Assembly: GCF_016820515.1 (NCBI RefSeq)
Contig: NZ_JADHDV010000008.1
Location: 1 to 64,000 of the forward strand
Direction of reading: 5' to 3'
Length of the DNA stretch: 64,000 nucleotides
Origin: Pseudoxanthomonas beigongshangi
GTDB taxonomy: Bacteria; Pseudomonadota; Gammaproteobacteria; Xanthomonadales; Xanthomonadaceae
Position 1 is the stretch's first letter. Each line of letters opens with the position of its first letter. This document shows positions 60,272 through 64,000 of this stretch, one piece after another. The position numbers were made by a program, and so were the translations under genes. The notes below the pieces were generated by a model. That model did no database searches and was not told the DNA's origin. It saw only the letters and a list, made by a program, of their open reading frames with translations.

Positions 60272-61076
60272 GCCCTGGCTGCTGCTGCTGGCCGTGGTGC
60301 TGGTGGCGACCGGCTGCAGCCGGCTGACCTTCATAAGACCCAAGATGGAACGCAAGGACGGCGAGCAGATCGCGCCGACCTACCAGGTCAGCGACAGCGC
60401 CGAGACCAAGCGCCGGATGGAAGTCGAACGTGCCCTGGCCCTGGCGACCCAGCGGCTGCAGGCCGGCGACCTCGATGTCGCCGAGCGCGGCGCCCGGGCC
60501 GCGATGAAGGCCGATCCCCAGTCCGCCGACGCGCAGACCATCCTGGCCGTCGTGGCCGAGCAGCGCGGCCAGGCCAAGGCTGCGGGCGAGCATTACCGGC
60601 GGGCCACCGAACTGGCACCGGGGCGGGGCGCCGAGCAGAACAACTACGGTGCCTGGCTCTGCTCGAACGGCTATCCGGCCGAATCGCTGGTGTGGTTTGA
60701 CCGCGCACTGCAGGACAGCGAGTACGAGACTCCGGCCGCGGTGCTCGCCAACGCCGGCGGTTGCGCCGACAAGGCGGGGCAGCGCGAGCGGGCCGAGCGC
60801 GATCTGCGTCAGGCGCTGGCGCTGGATCCGCGCAATGCCTTCGGGCTGCTTTCCATGGCCGAACACGAGTACCGCGCCGGGCGTTATTTCGAAGCCCGGG
60901 CGTTCGTCGAACGCAGGCTGGCGGCTGCACCCGCCAGCGCCGACGTGCTAAAACTTGCATCACAAATCGAAGAAAGACTCGGCGACAGGACTGCTGCCGG
61001 TCGATATGTTCAGCAACTTCGGGCGGAGTTCCCCGACGCGTCAGACGCTCAAACTGGGGGAAAGGCAGAACAATGA
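60258..61076 (+). CDS. pilW: Type IV pilus biogenesis lipoprotein PilW/PilF
   Basis: A 272-residue TPR lipoprotein, the pilotin for secretin PilQ. It has a lipoprotein signal ([13 protein letters not shown]), then six TPR-like units including [60 protein letters not shown] and GEAQNNYG-like [26 protein letters not shown]. Two cysteines (WLCSNG and [10 protein letters not shown]) are the conserved PilW disulfide pair. A GTG three bases earlier could also serve as start. The gene overlaps the end of rlmN and the start of rodZ. Confidence 0.92.
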   Translation: MRRHKPWLLLLAVVLVATGCSRLTFIRPKMERKDGEQIAPTYQVSDSAETKRRMEVERALALATQRLQAGDLDVAERGARAAMKADPQSADAQTILAVVAEQRGQAKAAGEHYRRATELAPGRGAEQNNYGAWLCSNGYPAESLVWFDRALQDSEYETPAAVLANAGGCADKAGQRERAERDLRQALALDPRNAFGLLSMAEHEYRAGRYFEARAFVERRLAAAPASADVLKLASQIEERLGDRTAAGRYVQQLRAEFPDASDAQTGGKAEQ

Positions 61077-61894
61077 CGGGTTCCAACTCGATTGATACGC
61101 AGCGCCTGCAGGGCTGCGGCGCGTTCCTGCGGGATGCGCGCGAGAAGGCGGGTCTCAGCCTGCAGGACGTGGGGAATCGGCTGAAGATGCCGCTCAAGGT
61201 GCTGCAGGCCCTGGAAGGGGAACAGTGGTCGCAGCTCGGGGCACCGGTGTTCGTCCGCGGGCAACTGCGCAGCTATGCGCGGTTGCTGAAGGTCGACATC
61301 GATCCCTTCCTGGCGCAGGCCGACCTGGAAACCGTCCGTCCGGCGGAACTGGTGAGCCACAGCTACACGCCCAAGGCGCAGCGCCTGTTCGAAAGCGCCA
61401 AGCGGCGGGCCGTGTACGTGGTCATCACCGCGGTCATCGCCACGCCGGTATGGATGGCGACCCGGCCGCACCTGGGTGGCAACGGCGGCCAGACCACCGC
61501 ATCGCTGGACGTGATCCCGCAGAAACCGGCCGCCACGGGGACCGCGGGTGGTACCGCGGCGCCCGCGCAGCGTCCGGCCGCGACGCCTTACGTGGCGTCG
61601 TTGACGCCACCCATCAGCCGGGCACCGGAGGCAGCGCTCAGCCTGGTGTTCAAGGGCGACAGCTGGGTCCAGATCGTCGCTCCGGATGGCAGCGGCATCG
61701 AGCAGGCCCTGCTGAAAGCCGGGGACCAGCGCAGCTATCCAGCCGGCCAGGTCGGGCGGATTGTCCTGGGCAACGCGGCGGCGGTCGAGGTTCAGCAAGC
61801 CGGTAGTACGGTGGACCTGACGCCGTACCGGCGCGCGAATGTCGCGCGCTTTACGGTATCCTCTGACGGTTCCCTCGCACCGGTCGCCGACTGA
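61073..61894 (+). CDS. rodZ: RodZ-like cytoskeletal/HTH membrane protein
   Basis: A 273-residue protein with a cytoplasmic Cro/C1-type helix-turn-helix (GAFLRDAREKAGLSLQDVGNRLKMPLKVLQALEGEQW), then RAVYVVITAVIATPVWMA as the single transmembrane helix (about 115-133). A Pro/Ala linker and a periplasmic beta-rich DUF4115 domain (LSLVFKGDSWVQIVAPDGSGIEQALLKAG) follow. RodZ links MreB to the cell-wall elongation machinery. Its position between pilW and yfgM matches gammaproteobacterial order, though ispG and hisS, which often follow, are not here. Confidence 0.9.
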   Translation: MTGSNSIDTQRLQGCGAFLRDAREKAGLSLQDVGNRLKMPLKVLQALEGEQWSQLGAPVFVRGQLRSYARLLKVDIDPFLAQADLETVRPAELVSHSYTPKAQRLFESAKRRAVYVVITAVIATPVWMATRPHLGGNGGQTTASLDVIPQKPAATGTAGGTAAPAQRPAATPYVASLTPPISRAPEAALSLVFKGDSWVQIVAPDGSGIEQALLKAGDQRSYPAGQVGRIVLGNAAAVEVQQAGSTVDLTPYRRANVARFTVSSDGSLAPVAD

Positions 61895-61954
61895 CCCGAG
61901 CGCGGGTTTGTCCAACCAAAATCAAGACCCCGCTCGGACGGGGCGAGAGTACGC

Positions 61955-62590
61955 ATGGCGATTGATGATCTGCTCGACGAGCACGAACAGGGCGAACGCG
62001 TCCGCAGTTGGCTGAGGGACAATGGCGCCGGATTGATTGGTGGCGTCGCGCTGGGACTGGCGGTGATTTTCGGCGGCCAGTGGTGGCAGAAGAACCGCCA
62101 GCAGCAGGACGAGCAGGCCAACCTGAATTACGAGAAGGCGATCGACGGCATTGCCGCCAACGATCTGAAGAAGGCCGAAGCGGCGGTCGCCTCGCTGGGC
62201 GGCAAGGACGGGGTCTATGGCGACCTGGCCGCGCTGCAGCTGGCCAAGGCCCAGGTGGACGCCGGACAACGCGATGCCGCCATCACCACGTTGCGGGCGA
62301 TCCAGGCCGATTCCTCCCTTCATGCCATTGTCCAGCAGCGGCTGGCGCGACTGCTGGTGGACGCCGGCAAGCACGATGAGGCCTTGAAGCTGCTGGCCGA
62401 TGCCAAGGATTCGACCAGCCTGGAGATCCGTGGCGACGCGCTGATGGCCGGCGGCAAGCAGGCCGAGGCGCGCGATGCCTATACCAAGGCGCTGACCAGT
62501 CTCGACGTGGCCTCGCCGCAGCGCCGCCTGGTGGAACTGAAACTGACCGACGCGGGCGGCACTCCGCCGAAGACCGGAGAGTCTGCATGA
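61955..62590 (+). CDS. yfgM: YfgM-family tetratricopeptide membrane protein
   Basis: A 211-residue inner-membrane protein: cytoplasmic start MAIDDLLDEHEQGERVRSWLRDNGAG, one helix (LIGGVALGLAVIFGGQWW) and a periplasmic TPR-like region (DLKKAEAAVASLGGKDGVYGDLAALQLAKAQVD, ARLLVDAGKHDEALKLLADAK). YfgM is an accessory subunit of the SecYEG translocon, probably passing proteins to periplasmic chaperones. It overlaps bamB by four bases, the usual coupling. Confidence 0.92.
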   Translation: MAIDDLLDEHEQGERVRSWLRDNGAGLIGGVALGLAVIFGGQWWQKNRQQQDEQANLNYEKAIDGIAANDLKKAEAAVASLGGKDGVYGDLAALQLAKAQVDAGQRDAAITTLRAIQADSSLHAIVQQRLARLLVDAGKHDEALKLLADAKDSTSLEIRGDALMAGGKQAEARDAYTKALTSLDVASPQRRLVELKLTDAGGTPPKTGESA

Positions 62591-63912
62591 TGGCGAGGAA
62601 CGCAACGGGCAAGCGGTTGCTGGCGGTGGCGGCACTGGTGCTGGTCCTGTCGGGCTGCAGCACCATCAAGGGCTGGTTCGGCGGAAACAAGAAGGACGAG
62701 AAGCCGACCGAGCCGGCCGAACTGGTCGAGTTCACCCCGTCGGTGGAAGTGACCAAGGTCTGGAGCGCCAACGTGGGCAAGGGCGAGGATCGCTTGGGCC
62801 TGCAGCAGGCACCCGTGGTCGCCGATGGCCGGGTATATGCGGCCGCCGTCGAAGGCGGCGTGCGTGCGCTCGACCTGCAGACCGGCAAGGAAGTCTGGCA
62901 TTTCAAGCCGGAGAAGACCCGGGCCGGCGATGCCGCCCAGCCCGATCAGGTCGCCGAGGAACCGGCGCAGGGCGAAGAGGAAACCAAGGCCGCCAAGCGC
63001 GCCCGCAAGGAAGCCGCCAAGCTGGCCAAGAAGGCGGCCAAGCGCAAGATCGAATGGCGCTTCTCCGGCGGTCCCGGCGCGGGCGACGGACTGGTCGTGA
63101 TCGGCACGCTGGACGGCCGCGTGATCGCGCTGGACGCCAGCAACGGCACCGAGAAGTGGCGCGCCAAGGTGCCCAACGAGGTCATCACGGCACCGGCGAT
63201 CGGCCAGGGCTATGTGCTGGTGCGCACCAATGACGGCCGGGTGAGCGCGTTCGACGCCGCCAGCGGCGAACGCCGCTGGTTCTGGACCAGCGAACTGCCC
63301 AGCCTGACCGTGCGTGGCAATGCGCCGGTGACGCTGGGGCCGGGCGTGGTGTTCGTCGGCAACGACGACGGCACGGTCGCGGCGCTGTCGCTGCGTGATG
63401 GTCGCCAGGTCTGGAGCCAGACCGTGGGCAGCCCGGATGGTCGCAGCGAGCTGGATCGCATGGCGGACGTCGACGGTCCGCCGGTACTGGACGGCACCAC
63501 CCTGTTCGCCACCAGCTACAAGAAGGAAACCGTCGCCATCGAGGGTCCCAGCGGGCGGCCGCTGTGGCAGCGTGACAACGGTGGCCCGGGTGGCCTGGGC
63601 GTGACCAGCAGCCATGTCGTGGTCGCCGATCAGGGCGGCACGGTGTGGGGCCTGGACCGCTACAGCGGCAACGCCACCTGGTCCAACCCGAAAATGCTCC
63701 GTCGCTCGCTGACCGCGCCGTCGATTCATGGCGACTTTGCGGTGGTGGGTGATTTCGACGGCTACGTGCATTGGCTGAAGCTCGACAATGGCGAGGAAGC
63801 CGCGCGCGCGCGCGCCGGCGGCAAGGCCATCCGCGCCAAGCCGGTGGTGGCCGACGGCATCCTGCTCATCCAGAACGTCGAGGGCGAGCTGACCGCGTTC
63901 CGCTTCAAGTAA
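62587..63912 (+). CDS. bamB: Outer membrane assembly lipoprotein BamB
   Basis: A 441-residue BAM-complex lipoprotein (lipobox LSGC, C24) with an eight-bladed PQQ-type beta-propeller (e.g. GRVYAAAVEGGVRALDLQTGKEVWHFK, GRVIALDASNGTEKWRAKVPNEVITAPAI, GRVSAFDAASGERRWFW). It aids outer-membrane protein folding by BamA. Between blades one and two (about residues 109-154) is a charged insertion with an acidic stretch, then repeated K-A-A-K-type residues, absent from E. coli BamB and explaining the extra length. The remaining 88 bases of the window (63913-64000) hold nothing I can support, and der usually follows in this order. Confidence 0.95.
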   Translation: MMARNATGKRLLAVAALVLVLSGCSTIKGWFGGNKKDEKPTEPAELVEFTPSVEVTKVWSANVGKGEDRLGLQQAPVVADGRVYAAAVEGGVRALDLQTGKEVWHFKPEKTRAGDAAQPDQVAEEPAQGEEETKAAKRARKEAAKLAKKAAKRKIEWRFSGGPGAGDGLVVIGTLDGRVIALDASNGTEKWRAKVPNEVITAPAIGQGYVLVRTNDGRVSAFDAASGERRWFWTSELPSLTVRGNAPVTLGPGVVFVGNDDGTVAALSLRDGRQVWSQTVGSPDGRSELDRMADVDGPPVLDGTTLFATSYKKETVAIEGPSGRPLWQRDNGGPGGLGVTSSHVVVADQGGTVWGLDRYSGNATWSNPKMLRRSLTAPSIHGDFAVVGDFDGYVHWLKLDNGEEAARARAGGKAIRAKPVVADGILLIQNVEGELTAFRFK

Positions 63913-64000
63913 GCCCCAGCGCGGTGCCGAACCAGGGCGGTCCGGAGCGAATGCACCGGGCCGCTTTCCGTTTACGAGTTCCCTTTTCCGGGCCGGCTCG

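Noticed and set aside
1-64000. CRISPR arrays, insertion sequences, toxin-antitoxin or defence genes
   Set aside because: No spaced short direct repeats, transposase genes or recognisable defence proteins were seen in either strand. The only mobile-element gene is the integrase at 217-1425.

Overview
The window is high-GC chromosomal DNA from a gammaproteobacterium, most likely a member of the Xanthomonadaceae/Lysobacteraceae (Lysobacter, Luteimonas, Pseudoxanthomonas or a close relative). The genus is inferred from gene content and order, not from a database search. Pointers are a 41-residue rpmJ product, a divergent rne/rluC pair, the runs cmk-rpsA-ihfB-lapA-lapB and ndk-rlmN-pilW-rodZ-yfgM-bamB, a proline-rich 'transmembrane repetitive' protein after nfuA, and a GGGATTSGKGATTCG-type intergenic repeat. 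Most of the window is core genome.

Layout. (1) 1-1630: end of an integrated element, with a tyrosine recombinase, a 16-bp scrap of a tRNA-Ser 3' end and a tRNA-type terminator. (2) 1.7-13.6 kb: accessory metabolism and regulation. It holds a LytS/LytTR two-component pair, a GST-ArsR-SRPBCC operon behind a palindromic operator, a LysR gene divergent from GST and SDR genes, a PEP-mutase-like protein, an exported M28 peptidase and a GacA/UvrY-like response regulator. (3) 13.7-23 kb: housekeeping (rne, rluC, phhB, nfuA), the repetitive membrane protein and two small c-type cytochromes. (4) 23.3-31 kb: a three-gene RND efflux operon with one adaptor and two different permeases. (5) 31.1-37.7 kb: an iron-uptake run behind a Fur box: ECF sigma factor, a one-domain FecR-like protein, a TonB-dependent siderophore receptor, DUF3649, PepSY and DUF3325 membrane proteins, and ferredoxin-NADP reductase.

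(6) 37.7-45.4 kb: agmatine-to-putrescine genes (aguA, aguB) with a Tat-exported aldo/keto reductase, an MFS carrier, a GNAT acetyltransferase, a TraB/GumN-family protein and a methyltransferase, then rpmJ. (7) 45.6-53.9 kb: cmk, rpsA, ihfB, lapA, lapB, then surface-polysaccharide genes (a WecA-like transferase, a WbpM-like dehydratase, galU). (8) 54-58.4 kb: a fatty-acid beta-oxidation operon (PsrA-like TetR, FadN-type multifunctional enzyme, thiolase) with a PsrA-type operator. (9) 58.6-63.9 kb: ndk, rlmN, pilW, rodZ, yfgM, bamB in a tightly packed run.

No CRISPR array, complete insertion sequence, rRNA operon or complete tRNA gene was seen. The most unusual items are the iron-uptake locus, whose sigma/anti-sigma pair has lost the periplasmic signalling half, and the RND operon, whose two permeases differ at the proton-relay residues.
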